This document shows, piece by piece, positions 47,101 to 55,644 of a stretch of 64,000 bases of DNA. The stretch's first letter is position 1. Every line of letters begins with the position of its first letter. The position numbers and the translations under genes were made by a program. The notes below the pieces were generated by a model. The model did no database searches. It was not told the DNA's origin and was given only the letters and a program-made list of their open reading frames with translations. This stretch comes from Nocardioides luti (lineage in GTDB: Bacteria; Actinomycetota; Actinomycetes; Propionibacteriales; Nocardioidaceae): NCBI RefSeq assembly GCF_014212315.1, contig NZ_JACKXE010000001.1, forward strand, positions 992,001 to 1,056,000, given 5' to 3'.

Positions 47101-47438
47101 ACACGGACACCAACGTCTTCGACAACAACGTCGTGACGATGCCCGTGTACCTCGACGCCCTGGGTGTGCCCACGGGCAACGCCAGCACGCCGATCACCTA
47201 CACCGTGGGCGTGTTCAACGCGTTCAGCGGCAGCAACACCGACAGCTCGACCCCCGTCGTCTACGACGCCGGCCGGCCGAAGCTGGAGATCGACGCGCCG
47301 CTGTACGAGGACCAGGGCGGCACGACCGTTCCGGTCGCCAACACCGGCATCACGCCCGCCCAGGCGCTGGTGCTGCACCTCCACGGTGCCTCGGGCAAGC
47401 GTGCCGAGGTCGTCGAGATCCCGGCCGCCACGCCGTGA
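44163..47438 (+). CDS. Secreted subtilisin-like serine peptidase (S8)
   Basis: A 1091-residue exported peptidase. Residues 1-31 are a signal peptide, followed by an I9-type propeptide to about 160. The catalytic triad is D185 (IIDTGLD), H264 (NEHGTHVAGT) and S618 (SGTSMATP), with oxyanion N384. A PA domain is inserted at ~455-560. A Lys-rich Fn3-like domain (~740-830) and an all-beta C-terminal region follow. It probably degrades proteins outside the cell. GTG 44163 is chosen because it starts the signal peptide; the frame is open to 44055. Confidence 0.93.
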   Translation: MNRSRSVRWSALTALALAATTAATASPSLAAQDTRPAAKAPALHHGKLQPGAKAFTNPLTVADGRQSVLVELAGASGADVASRGGSVSALRAQVARAAEGALASARSADKRATQIFTISNALPGVGLKTTAAGVRALLANDDVVSVTRIATQSPSNANVASLVKAVDTWKYAGNTGKGVKVGIIDTGLDYTHADFGGVGTVEAYQAALASDTDPGWRAALPKKAKAKIIGGHDFVGDDYNADPTSASYQPVPKPDENPLDCNEHGTHVAGTAAGYGVGGNGKVFSGKYKKLNKSKLLKMDIGPGMAPEAQLYPLRVFGCDGSTDVTIAALDWALDPNGDGNFKDHLDIVNLSLGSDYGNEDSADNKVVDALARHGVLSVIAMGNAGDITDIGGEPGNATSSLAVASTVDALQQRDGIKVNAPSGVAGIAAGQMSVAYDWPNNGPTGQPVTGTVATIPGANADGCSPLSASDAAKVAGKVAWLEWDDNDATRRCGSVGRSANVKNAGAIGAVFTSGLNVFGAGITGDTQIPVFQLPKVGTDKLRPAAEAGTLNVTFDGALQATIKDVTPSISDTLSSFSSRGTHGSINSVKPDVAAPGDTVSSAGVGTGNKVLTISGTSMATPVTAGVAALVKAAHPKWSPLLVKAAVMNTAGHDVYTEPNHKGKRYAPARVGSGRIDARAASATKVLAYTKGKNNPVSASFGVVPVPVNGGKVTKTKKVKIKNVGKKTQTIKLAYQAVNTSPGAKYSVSPKSVTIKKGKAKTVKVTLTVDPKALRHTIDPTMATTQTNVYYDQDQARQYVTDASGRLLVKPGKKAALRVPVYAAPKPVSVTKATAGATGVDLAGAGVKQGSDSTAYTSLVSVLELGATSPKLPTCTDTVTTGCATTRTERAGDLQYVGAVRTGTGQDSLLTFGLSTYADWVDVGTVNVPFVDYDVDGDQTPDFETYIQPIADTDLLYAWTVDLASGDLVDLEPVNQLLGDTDTNVFDNNVVTMPVYLDALGVPTGNASTPITYTVGVFNAFSGSNTDSSTPVVYDAGRPKLEIDAPLYEDQGGTTVPVANTGITPAQALVLHLHGASGKRAEVVEIPAATP

Positions 47439-47471
47439 TCGACAGCTCCAACTGCTAGAACCGCATGACGG

Positions 47472-47502
47472 AACGGCCCCGGTGCTCGGCACCGGGGCCG
47501 TT
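47472..47502. terminator. Bidirectional terminator after subtilase
   Basis: A perfect 14-bp stem AACGGCCCCGGTGC / GCACCGGGGCCGTT with a 3-nt loop sits between the subtilase and the pterin/VOC gene. TTTCG follows on the plus strand. Confidence 0.8.
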
Positions 47503-47521
47503 TCGCTGCGTCAGGAGCCCG

Positions 47522-48178
47522 TCAGTCCCGGCCCTGGCAGGTGGTGATGCAGGCCTTGTTGCCCTCGACGTCCGCCAGCACCCAGAAGCGCGGCGCGTGC
47601 TCGTCGGTGACCAGCACCCCGCCGGCCGCCACCGCCGCCGCGATCCGGCCCTCCGCCACTTCGGGCGGCACCCGCAGGTCGAGGTGGAAGCGCTGCCGCG
47701 GCTCGTCGTGCGGGTCGGTGGCCTGGAACCAGACCGTGGGCAGTGCGCCGTTCAGGTCGACCAGCTCCTCGTCGTACGACGGGGAGTCGGTGAGCCCGAG
47801 CACGGCCCGCCAGAAGGGCTGGATCGCGGCACGGTCGGCGGTGTCGAGGGCGATCTCCAGCACGGAGGCGGCCGACGGGTCGGCGCCGACCCCCTCGGCG
47901 GCCGCGAGCTCGCTGATCCGCCGGGCCAGCCGGACGTCGCGCTGCGTCACGCCGTGCACGTCGTGGCTGGTGAGCTTGACGTTGAGGTGGGGGTAGCGCA
48001 GGTCGAGGTCGGGGTGGTGGTCCATCGCCTCGGCCTCGGCGCCGATCGCGTTCACGAGCCGCAGCCCGGTGGCGAAGTCGCCGGTGAGGAAGCGGGCGTG
48101 CAGGGCGCTGAAGAGGATCCGCCAGTCGTCGAGCCCCTCGGCCTCGACGGCGACGTGCCCCATCGTCTCGTCGCTCAC
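47522..48178 (-). CDS. Pterin carbinolamine dehydratase-like/VOC fusion protein
   Basis: A 218-residue fusion. The N-terminal ~105 residues include HHPDLDLRYPHLNVKLTSHD, the signature of 4a-hydroxytetrahydrobiopterin dehydratase (PCD/DCoH). The C-terminal ~105 residues are a glyoxalase/VOC half (VLEIALDTADRAAIQPFWRAVLGLTD ... FHLDLRVPPE). PCD recycles pterin cofactors and can act as a dimerisation factor; whether the VOC half is catalytic is unknown. The GTG start overlaps the preceding VOC gene's stop (GTGA), so both are one unit. Confidence 0.88.
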   Translation of the reverse strand: MSDETMGHVAVEAEGLDDWRILFSALHARFLTGDFATGLRLVNAIGAEAEAMDHHPDLDLRYPHLNVKLTSHDVHGVTQRDVRLARRISELAAAEGVGADPSAASVLEIALDTADRAAIQPFWRAVLGLTDSPSYDEELVDLNGALPTVWFQATDPHDEPRQRFHLDLRVPPEVAEGRIAAAVAAGGVLVTDEHAPRFWVLADVEGNKACITTCQGRD

Positions 48179-48591
48179 GGCAGGACCACCTGCCCGATCG
48201 GGCCGGGGTTCGTCGCGATCTCCCAGCGGAAGCCGTCCGGGTCGCCGAAGTAGCCGGTGTAGCCACCCCACTCGCGCTGGACGGCCTCGCCGACCGGCTC
48301 GGCGCCGGCGGCGCGGGCGGTCGCGAGGATCTCGTCCACCTCCGCCTCGGTGCGCACGTTGTGGGACAGGGTGATCGGCGCGACGCCCTCGCCACGGCGG
48401 ATCGGGCCGACCTCGGCCTCGAACTCGTGGGACACCCACAGCGACAGCACGAGGTGCTCCCCCGCCTGGATCATCAGCACCTCCCCGGGGACGTCGAGGG
48501 CGGCCTTCCAGCCGAGGCCGTCGAGGTAGAAGGCGCGGCTGGCGTCGAGGTCGCGCACCGCGAGCGTGACGAAGCTGATCCGTTGGTCCAT
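48175..48591 (-). CDS. VOC-family protein
   Basis: A 138-residue vicinal-oxygen-chelate protein. It has the paired beta-alpha-beta-beta-beta fold pattern: FVTLAVRDLDASRAFYLDGLGWKA followed by YTGYFGDPDGFRWEIATN, with the typical late metal Glu. Family members include glyoxalase-, dioxygenase- and antibiotic-binding types; the activity cannot be assigned. ATG 48591 is preferred over GTG 48600, which lies too close to the ribosome site. Its end overlaps the pterin/VOC fusion gene, suggesting they act in one process. Confidence 0.87.
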   Translation of the reverse strand: MDQRISFVTLAVRDLDASRAFYLDGLGWKAALDVPGEVLMIQAGEHLVLSLWVSHEFEAEVGPIRRGEGVAPITLSHNVRTEAEVDEILATARAAGAEPVGEAVQREWGGYTGYFGDPDGFRWEIATNPGPIGQVVLP

Positions 48592-48648
48592 GCCGACCAC
48601 CCTGCCACGGCGTCGGACAGTGCCGAGGGGCTGCCGGGATCGCGCCGC

Positions 48649-48828
48649 TCAGTCGCGACGCGTCGTGCGCGTGCGCCGCAGCGCGACGAGCAGCAGGAGC
48701 CCGACGCTGAGCGCCTGGAGCCCGAGCACCCAGCGGGTGGTCAGCTCCCCCGGCGGCAACCACACGAACGCGGCGACCCCGGCGAGGAGGGCGAACAGCC
48801 AGCCCCAGCGGCAGAGGGTCTCGCGCAT
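48649..48828 (-). CDS. Small two-helix membrane protein
   Basis: A 59-residue protein with two hydrophobic helices (WLFALLAGVAAFVWL and WVLGLQALSVGLLLLVAL) and a basic C-terminal tail. ATG 48828 has AGGA about 7 nt upstream and is preferred over the longer frame to 48900. No family is recognised. It is separate from the VOC gene by 57 nt on the same strand. Confidence 0.6.
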   Translation of the reverse strand: MRETLCRWGWLFALLAGVAAFVWLPPGELTTRWVLGLQALSVGLLLLVALRRTRTTRRD

Positions 48829-48915
48829 GTCGGGGTCCTGTCGCTCGTCGGCGCGTCGGGTAGCGCCGTCGACCCCAGCCTGCCAGAGCGCGGGCCGCAC
48901 GGCTGGCCTTTCCGG

Positions 48916-49626
48916 TCAGGCAGGGGCGTCGGCGACCAGCGCGCTCAACCGGGTCCGCTGGGTGCCGTCGTCCTCGAAGTTGGCCGGGTCCAGCCACCGC
49001 TCGTTGCGGCCGCGCACCGCCGGCCACTCGGTGTCGGTGATCGAGAACCAGTCGGTGTCGCGGTTGCGTCCCTTGATCACCATGTGGTGCCGGAAGCGGC
49101 CCTCGTAGGTGAAGCCGAGGCGCCGGGCCGCTCGCGCGGACGGCTCGTTGAGGCTGTCGCACTTCCACTCGAAGCGCCGGTAGCCGAGCTCTTCGAACGC
49201 GTGGCAGGCCATCAGGTGGATCGCCTCGGTCGCGGCCCGGGTGCGCTGCAGGGACCGCGCGTAGATCACGCCGGCCACCTCGATCGTGCCGTGCTGGGGG
49301 TCGACGCGGTAGTACGTCGCCATCCCGGCGGCACGTCCCGTGTCGAGCGGGACGATCGCCAGGGTCACGGTGTCCGGCGACGCGGCCGTCTCCGCGACCA
49401 CCCGGGCCATACCGGCGACGTCCGTCGGCGGGTCCGTGGGACGGTAGGTCCACAGCGGGGCGTCGTCCGGACCGCAGAGCGCCTCGAACAGCGGCTCGGC
49501 GTGCTCCGCGGCGAGCGCCTCCAGCCGCACGTAGCGGCCCGCCAGGGTCACCGGGCCCGGCGGCGTCCGCGCGGTCCACTCCGGCACCTCGTCGCCGACC
49601 TGCTGCCCGTGCTCGTTCGTCGTCAT
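48916..49626 (-). CDS. GNAT-family N-acetyltransferase (RimJ/RimL type)
   Basis: A 236-residue acetyltransferase. The order YVRLEAL, then a hydrophobic strand with MATYYRVDPQHGTIEVAGVIYARSLQRTRAATEAIHLM (acetyl-CoA pyrophosphate-binding region) and CDSLNEPSARAARRLGFTYEG matches the RimJ/RimL/YdaF group. It would acetylate a protein N-terminus or a small amine. The substrate is unknown. It is the next gene beyond the small membrane protein and is divergent from the Pr6Pr gene. Confidence 0.9.
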   Translation of the reverse strand: MTTNEHGQQVGDEVPEWTARTPPGPVTLAGRYVRLEALAAEHAEPLFEALCGPDDAPLWTYRPTDPPTDVAGMARVVAETAASPDTVTLAIVPLDTGRAAGMATYYRVDPQHGTIEVAGVIYARSLQRTRAATEAIHLMACHAFEELGYRRFEWKCDSLNEPSARAARRLGFTYEGRFRHHMVIKGRNRDTDWFSITDTEWPAVRGRNERWLDPANFEDDGTQRTRLSALVADAPA

Positions 49627-49684
49627 CCCCGCAACCTACGACGGCGTACGCCGTGAAGCGGTCGGCCGGCCCTACGCTGCGCAG

Positions 49685-50332
49685 ATGAGCCATTCGTGGG
49701 CGCGCCGCTGGCACCTGGTCACGGCCGTCGTCGCGGTGGCCGCGCTGCTGCTCCAGCTCGTCCTGGTGGTGTCCGGCTCCGCGGTCCTCGCCGAGCAGGA
49801 CCCGCCCGGGCTGGCGCTGCGGCTCGGCCGGTTCGCGTCGTACTTCACGATCCAGAGCAACCTGCTGGTCGCGGTCGCCGCGATCACCCTGGCCCGCGAC
49901 CCGGCCCGCGACGGCGCCGGCTGGCGGGTGCTGCGGCTGGCCGGGGTCGTCGGCATCGCGGTGACCGGGCTGGTGCACTTCGTGCTCCTGCGCCCGCTGC
50001 TCGACCTGGACGGGGCGGACTACGTCGCCGACAAGCTGCTGCACGTCGCGGTGCCGCTGCTGGCGGTCGTCGGCTGGGTCCTCCTCGGACCCCGGCCGCG
50101 CGCGAGCGTCCGGACCGCGGCGCTGGCCCTGCTGTGGCCGCTGGCCTGGCTCGCCTGGACGCTGGCCGTGGGCGCGCTCAGCGGGTGGTACCCCTACCCG
50201 TTCCTCGACCCCGCCGAGGACGGCGCGGGCGCCGTGGTCGTGGCCTGCCTGGGGATCACCGTGCTCGTGGTCGCCTTCTTCGGCGCAGCGCTCGCGGTCG
50301 ACCGCCGGGCGGCACCGGCTCCACGGAACTGA
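49685..50332 (+). CDS. Pr6Pr-family membrane protein
   Basis: A 215-residue protein with six membrane helices. YFTIQSNLLV and KLLHVAVPLLAVVGWVLL with GALSGWYPYPFLDP are hallmarks of the Pr6Pr/FAR-17a-like family. The function is unknown; eukaryotic relatives act on steroid or lipid esters. There is no clear ribosome site before ATG 49685. It has no apparent operon partner. Confidence 0.87.
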   Translation: MSHSWARRWHLVTAVVAVAALLLQLVLVVSGSAVLAEQDPPGLALRLGRFASYFTIQSNLLVAVAAITLARDPARDGAGWRVLRLAGVVGIAVTGLVHFVLLRPLLDLDGADYVADKLLHVAVPLLAVVGWVLLGPRPRASVRTAALALLWPLAWLAWTLAVGALSGWYPYPFLDPAEDGAGAVVVACLGITVLVVAFFGAALAVDRRAAPAPRN

Positions 50333-50375
50333 ACGCCGGACTGACGTGCGGGCCGCCGAGGACTAGCGTGCCCCC

Positions 50376-50723
50376 ATGAGCGAGCGCGCCGGCATCGACC
50401 CCACCGTCCCGCCGAGCGGCTCCGGCTGCGTCGAGTGCGACGCCGACGGCGGCTGGTGGGTGCACCTGCGCCGCTGCGCGCAGTGCGGGCACGTCGGCTG
50501 CTGCGACTCCTCGCCGGCCCAGCACGCGACGGCCCACTTCCGTGCGACCGGGCACCCGGTGATGCGGAGCTTCGAGCCGGGCGAGGACTGGTTCTGGGAC
50601 TTCGCGGGCGAGCAGGGCTTCCTCGGGCCGCCGCTGGCGCCGCCGACGGCCCACCCCGAGGACCAGCCGGTGCCCGGCCCGGCCGGACGGGTGCCCGCCG
50701 ACTGGCAGGACCACGTGCACTAG
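50376..50723 (+). CDS. UBP-type zinc-finger protein
   Basis: A 115-residue protein. Residues 18-60 carry the UBP zinc finger: C18, C21, C34, C37, C42, H50/H54 and H60 (HLRRCAQCGHVGCCDSSPAQHATAHF). In eukaryotes this domain binds the free ubiquitin C-terminus; bacterial members are small stand-alone proteins with unknown ligands. The C-terminal third is Pro-rich and ends HVH. Position next to the Pr6Pr gene is the only context. Confidence 0.93.
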   Translation: MSERAGIDPTVPPSGSGCVECDADGGWWVHLRRCAQCGHVGCCDSSPAQHATAHFRATGHPVMRSFEPGEDWFWDFAGEQGFLGPPLAPPTAHPEDQPVPGPAGRVPADWQDHVH

Positions 50724-50751
50724 CCGCGGCACGCCCGAGCGGACCAGCCGC

Positions 50752-51960
50752 TCAGACCAGCCGGTCGAGCTCCTCGCGGACGGCCGCGATGCCGCGGTCG
50801 ACCTCGTCGTACGACGTGGAGAGCGGCGACAGCCCGAGACGGAGCCCGTGCGGGTCGCGGTAGTCCGGGACCACGTCGCGCGCCCACAGGGCCGCCGTGA
50901 CCTCGCGCATGAGCGGGTGGTTCACGGTGACGTGGCCGCCGCGCTCGTGGGACGACCGCGGGGAGGCGACGACGACGCCGAGCGGCGCCAGCACCTCGTC
51001 GGTCAGCGCGATCGCGTGCTCGGTCAGCCCGACCGACTTCGCGCGCACGGCCTCGATGCCGGCCTCCTCCACCAGCGCCAGCATGTCCTGGATCGCGAGC
51101 ATGCCGACGATCGGCGGGGTGCCGGAGAGGAAGCGGCGGATCCCCGCGGCGGGGGCGTACGACGGCCCCATCAGGAACGGCTGGTCGGCCCCGATCCAGC
51201 CCCGGATGGGCTGGGTGAGCTCGTCGTGGAGCCGCTCCGCGACGTAGACGAAGGCGGGGGCGCCGGGGCCGCCGTTGAGGTATTTGTAGGAGCAGCCGAC
51301 CGCGATGTCGACGTCCCAGGCGTCGAGCTCCGTCGGCACCGAGCCGGCGGAGTGGCAGAGGTCCGCCAGCATCAGCGCCCCGGCCTCGTGGGTGATCCGG
51401 GTGAGCTCGGCCAGGTCGGCCAGCCAGGCGGAGCGGTAGGCGACGTGGCTGACCACGACCAGCGCGGTCTGCGGACCGACGGCGTCGGCGAGCAGCTCGG
51501 CGGTGACGCCGGCCGCGGTGTCGACCTCGATCCAGCGGACGGTCAGGCCGAGCTCGTCGGCGATGCCGGCGGCGAGGTACCGGTCGGTCGGGAAGTTGTC
51601 GCGGTCGATGACGATCTCGGAGCGACCCGGCCGGGCGGCCACGGCCGCGCGCATCATCTTGTAGAGCAGCACGGTCGTCGAGTCGCCGACCACGGTCTGC
51701 CCCGCCGCGGCGCCCAGGCAGACCCGCGCGAGGTCGTCGCCGATCCGCTCCGGCAGCGCCATCCAGGACTCGTCCCAGCCCCGGATCAGCCGGCCGCCCC
51801 ACTCCTCGTCGACAAAGCGGGCCAGCCGCTCCCCCGTCGCCCGCAGCGGTCGTCCGAGCGAGTTGCCGTCGAAGTAGACCAGCGGGGACTCCGCCCCCAC
51901 GAAGCGGCCGCGGAGCGGGGACAGGGGGTCGTCACGGTCGAGCTGGGCGGCGTCGGTCAC
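50752..51960 (-). CDS. kynU: Kynureninase
   Basis: A 402-residue PLP enzyme that splits kynurenine into anthranilate and alanine. The phosphate-binding SYKYLNGGPGAPAFVYV region contains the Schiff-base Lys; YFDGNSLGRP near the N-terminus and ADLCHSAGSVP fit kynureninase. The role is in tryptophan breakdown or NAD synthesis; no other pathway gene is adjacent. GTG 51960 gives the normal length. The extended frame to 52095 is rejected. Confidence 0.92.
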   Translation of the reverse strand: MTDAAQLDRDDPLSPLRGRFVGAESPLVYFDGNSLGRPLRATGERLARFVDEEWGGRLIRGWDESWMALPERIGDDLARVCLGAAAGQTVVGDSTTVLLYKMMRAAVAARPGRSEIVIDRDNFPTDRYLAAGIADELGLTVRWIEVDTAAGVTAELLADAVGPQTALVVVSHVAYRSAWLADLAELTRITHEAGALMLADLCHSAGSVPTELDAWDVDIAVGCSYKYLNGGPGAPAFVYVAERLHDELTQPIRGWIGADQPFLMGPSYAPAAGIRRFLSGTPPIVGMLAIQDMLALVEEAGIEAVRAKSVGLTEHAIALTDEVLAPLGVVVASPRSSHERGGHVTVNHPLMREVTAALWARDVVPDYRDPHGLRLGLSPLSTSYDEVDRGIAAVREELDRLV

Positions 51961-52095
51961 GGGCTCATTCCTACCGCAGCCCCGGTGCCCGGTCGTGTGA
52001 GGCGCGTCATGGGGGCACCGTCGCGCCGTCTCACCGGGGTCGGCTGTCGCCGACCGGGCCGACGGAGGGTCGGCCCGCCACTCGGGAGGAACCAC

Positions 52096-52719
52096 ATGTC
52101 ACATCTCGGAAGCACCCTCAGGGGACGGGCCACCGCGCTCGTCCTGCCGCTCATGGTCTGCCTGTCCCTGGTGCTCGCCACCGCGGGCGCGTCCACGGCC
52201 GGCGCCACCACGACCCCCACGGCGCAGAAGCCTGTCGCCAGCTCACCCCAGGGGTCCATGACCAGTCGCATCGTCGGCACCACGGCGACCGGCGACAAGG
52301 TCAACGGCAAGTTCACCCCGCTGCACTTCACGAAGAAGAACGGTCACGTCAAGGTGCGTGGCCTGCTCCAGGGCGTCGTCCACCAGGCCGACGGCAGCAC
52401 CCGGACGTTCGCCGCCATGCGGACGCTCAAGGTGAAGTCGATCAACGGCACGCCGGCCTCCGCGCGTGGGGCGGCCGACCGGGCCGCGTGCGACATCCTG
52501 CACCTCGTGCTGGCGCCGCTCGACCTGGACGTGCTGGGCCTCCAGGTCCACCTGGACCGGGTCGTGCTCGACATCGTGGCGCAGTCGGGGGCCGGCAACC
52601 TGCTCGGCAACCTGCTGTGCGCGGTGACCGGTCTGCTCGACGGTGGACTGGCCGGTGCTCTCGGCCGGCTGACCACCCTGCTCAACGACATCCTGGCCGC
52701 ACTCGGCCTGGGCGTCTGA
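52096..52719 (+). CDS. Exported protein of unknown function (actinobacterial family)
   Basis: A 207-residue secreted protein. A basic n-region, hydrophobic core (LVLPLMVCLSLVLATAGAS) and Ala-x-Ala site form a Sec signal; ATG 52096 has GGGAGGA 5 nt upstream. The mature half has a beta-rich part (GSMTSRIVGTTATGDKVNGKFTPLHF) and a C-terminal hydrophobic DILHLVLAPLDLDVLGLQVHLDRV, which recurs in many exported actinobacterial proteins as I recall. Two Cys may form a disulfide. Function unknown. It ends in a strong terminator. Confidence 0.82.
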   Translation: MSHLGSTLRGRATALVLPLMVCLSLVLATAGASTAGATTTPTAQKPVASSPQGSMTSRIVGTTATGDKVNGKFTPLHFTKKNGHVKVRGLLQGVVHQADGSTRTFAAMRTLKVKSINGTPASARGAADRAACDILHLVLAPLDLDVLGLQVHLDRVVLDIVAQSGAGNLLGNLLCAVTGLLDGGLAGALGRLTTLLNDILAALGLGV

Positions 52720-52729
52720 CCCGCTGACC

Positions 52730-52764
52730 GACGAGGGCGCCGGACACGCTCCGGCGCCCTCGTC
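52730..52764. terminator. Bidirectional terminator between exported protein and ilvD
   Basis: A perfect 15-bp stem GACGAGGGCGCCGGA / TCCGGCGCCCTCGTC with a 5-nt loop lies just after the exported protein stop and 49 nt before the ilvD end. There is no T-tract. Confidence 0.78.
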
Positions 52765-52812
52765 CACGGTCGGGACGGCGCACGCGGAGCACGCCGTACG
52801 GCGTGGGGCCGC

Positions 52813-54507
52813 TCAGCTCGTGACGGCGCCGTGCGCGGCGGACTGCACGACCTTGGCGTACTTGCCGAGGACGCCGCGGGTGTACTTCGGCGGCTTGGGC
52901 GACCAGCCCTCCCTGCGGGCCTCGAGATCGTCGATCTCGACGTCCAGGCGGCGGTTCGCGACGTCCAGCGTGATCGCGTCGCCGTCGCGGACGAACGCGA
53001 TCGGCCCGCCGTCGGTCGCCTCGGGCGCCACGTGGCCGACGCACAGCCCGGTGGTGCCGCCGGAGAAGCGGCCGTCGGTCAGCAGCAGCACGTCCTTGCC
53101 GAGCCCGGCGCCCTTGATCGCGCCGGTGATCGCGAGCATCTCGCGCATGCCCGGGCCGCCCTTGGGGCCCTCGTAGCGGATCACGACCACGTCGCGGGCC
53201 TTGATCTCGCCGGCGGCCAGCGCGTCCATCGCCGCGCGCTCGCCGTCGAAGACGCGGGCGGTGCCGGTGAAGACGGACTCGTCGAAGCCGGCGCTCTTCA
53301 CGACCGCACCCTCGGGCGCCAGCGTGCCCTTGAGGATGGTCAGGCCACCGGTCTTGTGGATCGGCCGGTCGAGGGAGCGGATCACGTCGTCGTCGACGGC
53401 GGGCGGGGCGATCTGGGCGAGGTTCTCCGCCATCGTCCGGCCGGTGACGGTCAGGCAGTCGCCGTGCATCAGGCCGGCGTCGAGCAGGGCCTTCATCACC
53501 ATGGGGATGCCGCCGACCTTGTCGACGTCGTTCATGACGTACTTGCCGAACGGCTTGAGGTCGCCGAGGTGCGGGACCTTGTCGCCGATCCGGTTGAAGT
53601 CGTCGAGGGTCAGGTCGACCTCCGCCTCACGGGCGATCGCGAGCAGGTGCAGGACCGCGTTGGTCGAGCCGCCGAGCGCCATGACGACGGTGATGGCGTT
53701 CTCGAACGCCTCCTTGGTCATGATCTGGCGGGCGGTGATGCCGCGGCGGAGCATCTCGACGACGGCCTCGCCGGAGCGGTGTGCGAAGCCGTCGCGGCGG
53801 CGGTCCACGGCCGGCGGCGCGGCCGAGCCGGGCAGGCTCATGCCGAGGGCCTCGCCGACGGCGGCCATCGTGTTGGCGGTGTACATGCCGCCACAGGCGC
53901 CCTCGCCCGGACAGATCGCGCGCTCGATGCGGTCCACCTCGGCGCGGGTGATCTTGCCGGCGAGGCAGGCACCGACGGCCTCGAAGGCGTCGATGATCGT
54001 GACGTCCCGGCCGTCGACCTGACCGGGCATGATCGAGCCGGCGTACAGGAAGACCGACGCGAGGTCGAGGCGCGCCGCGGCCATCAGCATGCCGGGCAGG
54101 GACTTGTCGCAGCCGGCCAGCAGCACCGAGCCGTCGAGGCGCTCGGCCATCATCACGGTCTCGACGGAGTCGGCGATGACCTCGCGGGAGACCAGCGAGA
54201 AGTGCATCCCCTCGTGGCCCATCGAGATGCCGTCGGAGACCGAGATCGTGCCGAACTCGAGCGGGTAGCCGCCGGCCGCGTGCACGCCGTTCTTCACGGC
54301 CTTCGCGAGGCGGTCCAGCGACAGGTTGCAGGGGGTGATCTCGTTCCAGCTGGACGCGACGCCGATCTGCGGCTTCTCCCAGTCGTCGTCGCCCATGCCG
54401 ACCGCGCGGAGCATGCCGCGGGCGGCGGCCTTCTCGAGGCCGTCCGTCACGTCGCGGGAGCGGGGCTTGATGTCGATCCGGTCGTCCTGCGCGCGCTCGT
54501 CGGTCAT
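52813..54507 (-). CDS. ilvD: Dihydroxy-acid dehydratase
   Basis: A 564-residue Fe-S dehydratase that makes the 2-oxo acids of valine and isoleucine. The cluster Cys motifs [21 protein letters not shown] and [17 protein letters not shown] are present, as is the C-terminal [19 protein letters not shown] region. It completes the chain after IlvC. ATG 54507 is used; the frame is open 17 codons further. It stands apart from ilvBNC, in the usual actinobacterial manner. Confidence 0.96.
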   Translation of the reverse strand: MTDERAQDDRIDIKPRSRDVTDGLEKAAARGMLRAVGMGDDDWEKPQIGVASSWNEITPCNLSLDRLAKAVKNGVHAAGGYPLEFGTISVSDGISMGHEGMHFSLVSREVIADSVETVMMAERLDGSVLLAGCDKSLPGMLMAAARLDLASVFLYAGSIMPGQVDGRDVTIIDAFEAVGACLAGKITRAEVDRIERAICPGEGACGGMYTANTMAAVGEALGMSLPGSAAPPAVDRRRDGFAHRSGEAVVEMLRRGITARQIMTKEAFENAITVVMALGGSTNAVLHLLAIAREAEVDLTLDDFNRIGDKVPHLGDLKPFGKYVMNDVDKVGGIPMVMKALLDAGLMHGDCLTVTGRTMAENLAQIAPPAVDDDVIRSLDRPIHKTGGLTILKGTLAPEGAVVKSAGFDESVFTGTARVFDGERAAMDALAAGEIKARDVVVIRYEGPKGGPGMREMLAITGAIKGAGLGKDVLLLTDGRFSGGTTGLCVGHVAPEATDGGPIAFVRDGDAITLDVANRRLDVEIDDLEARREGWSPKPPKYTRGVLGKYAKVVQSAAHGAVTS

Positions 54508-54584
54508 GGGTCGAGGGTAATCGCGTGCGGGAGCCGCGGTCGCCACAGGCTCGACCACCGAGAAGGAGGCCCTAGGGTGCGGCC

Positions 54585-55523
54585 ATGCTGGACCCGACGC
54601 ACGCGGCCGCCGTCGCCGAGGCCTTCGGCCTGCGCGGCGCGGCCCTGCTCGAGGGCCCGGTCGCCGCGGGGCGGCAGGGCCGGATCTGGCGGCTCACCGC
54701 CGGGGGCGAGCGGCTGGCGGTCAAGGACACGGCGCTGGCGCTCGACGCCGACCGGGTCGAGCGGGAGGCGGCGTACCAGGACCGCGTGCGCGCCGCCGGC
54801 GTCCCGGTGCCCGCGGTGGTGCGGACGGTCGAGGGCCGGGTGCTCGCGGACGTCGGCGGCCCGGTGCGGGCCTACGCGTGGGTGGACCTGCTGCCGCCGG
54901 AACGGCGCCTGGACCCCGCCGAGGTCGGCGAGCTCGTGGCGCGCATCCACCGGGTGGTGGTGCCGACGGACGAGGCCGTCGAGGGGTGGTACGCCGCGCC
55001 GATCGGTGCCTCCGCGTGGGGGTCACTGCTCGCCCGGCTGCGGGCCGCGGGGGCGCCCTTCGCCGAGCGGCTCGCGGAGGTGCTGCCCGGGGTGCTCGCC
55101 GTCGAGGCGTCGTACGCCGTCGCGTCGGACCGCCAGGTGTGCCACCGCGACCTGTGGGCCGACAACGTGCTGCGGGCCGCGGACGGTGGGCTGGTGGTGC
55201 TCGACTGGGAGAACTGCGGCCCCGGCAGCCCGTCGCAGGAGCTGGCCGTGCCGCTGCTGGAGTTCGGCCTCGGGGACCCGGGCCGGATGCGGGCGCTGTC
55301 CTCGGCCTACGCCGCGGCCGGCGGGCCCGGCCGCCTGCGCGGGCCGGGCGACCTCACCATGCTGCTCGCGCAGTCGGCGCACATCGCGCAGAACGGCTGC
55401 GAGCGCTGGCTGGCGGCCACGACCGACGAGGACCGCGCCGACAACGCCGCGTGGGTCGGCGAGTTCCTCGACGAGCCCTCGTCGCCCGCGTTGGTGGCCT
55501 CGATCCTCGACGCCGTGGGGTGA
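54585..55523 (+). CDS. Aminoglycoside phosphotransferase-family kinase
   Basis: A 312-residue small-molecule kinase of the APH/choline-kinase fold. The brenner-type catalytic loop HRDLWADNV and the following [16 protein letters not shown] are clear; an N-lobe Lys in RLAVKDTAL aligns with the ATP lysine. Substrates may be aminoglycosides, amino sugars or metabolites; it does not show a known resistance signature. The gene is alone on this strand and convergent with the SRPBCC gene. Confidence 0.88.
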   Translation: MLDPTHAAAVAEAFGLRGAALLEGPVAAGRQGRIWRLTAGGERLAVKDTALALDADRVEREAAYQDRVRAAGVPVPAVVRTVEGRVLADVGGPVRAYAWVDLLPPERRLDPAEVGELVARIHRVVVPTDEAVEGWYAAPIGASAWGSLLARLRAAGAPFAERLAEVLPGVLAVEASYAVASDRQVCHRDLWADNVLRAADGGLVVLDWENCGPGSPSQELAVPLLEFGLGDPGRMRALSSAYAAAGGPGRLRGPGDLTMLLAQSAHIAQNGCERWLAATTDEDRADNAAWVGEFLDEPSSPALVASILDAVG

Positions 55524-55542
55524 GCCCGCTCAGGCGTCGGCG

Positions 55543-55626
55543 GTCGCTGCGGCGGCATAGTCCGCCACGAATTCGTCGTCCGTGAGGGTCTCCGGCGACA
55601 AAAACGTGGCGGACTATCGCAGCGAC
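55543..55626. repeat. Convergent-gap hairpin ATAGTCCGCCACG
   Basis: ATAGTCCGCCACG (55557-55569) pairs with CGTGGCGGACTAT (55605-55617); GTCGCTGCG (55543-55551) pairs further out with CGCAGCGAC (55618-55626) across a 5-nt bulge. The loop is 35 nt. It sits between two convergent gene ends and lacks a T-tract. Confidence 0.85.
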
Positions 55627-55644
55627 GGGTGCTCGGCGGCCGCC

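Noticed and set aside
44190..47492. 1100-codon minus-strand frame opposite the subtilase
   Set aside because: Shadow of the secreted peptidase with repetitive Val/Gly/Arg composition and no domain; the plus-strand gene has a complete catalytic triad.
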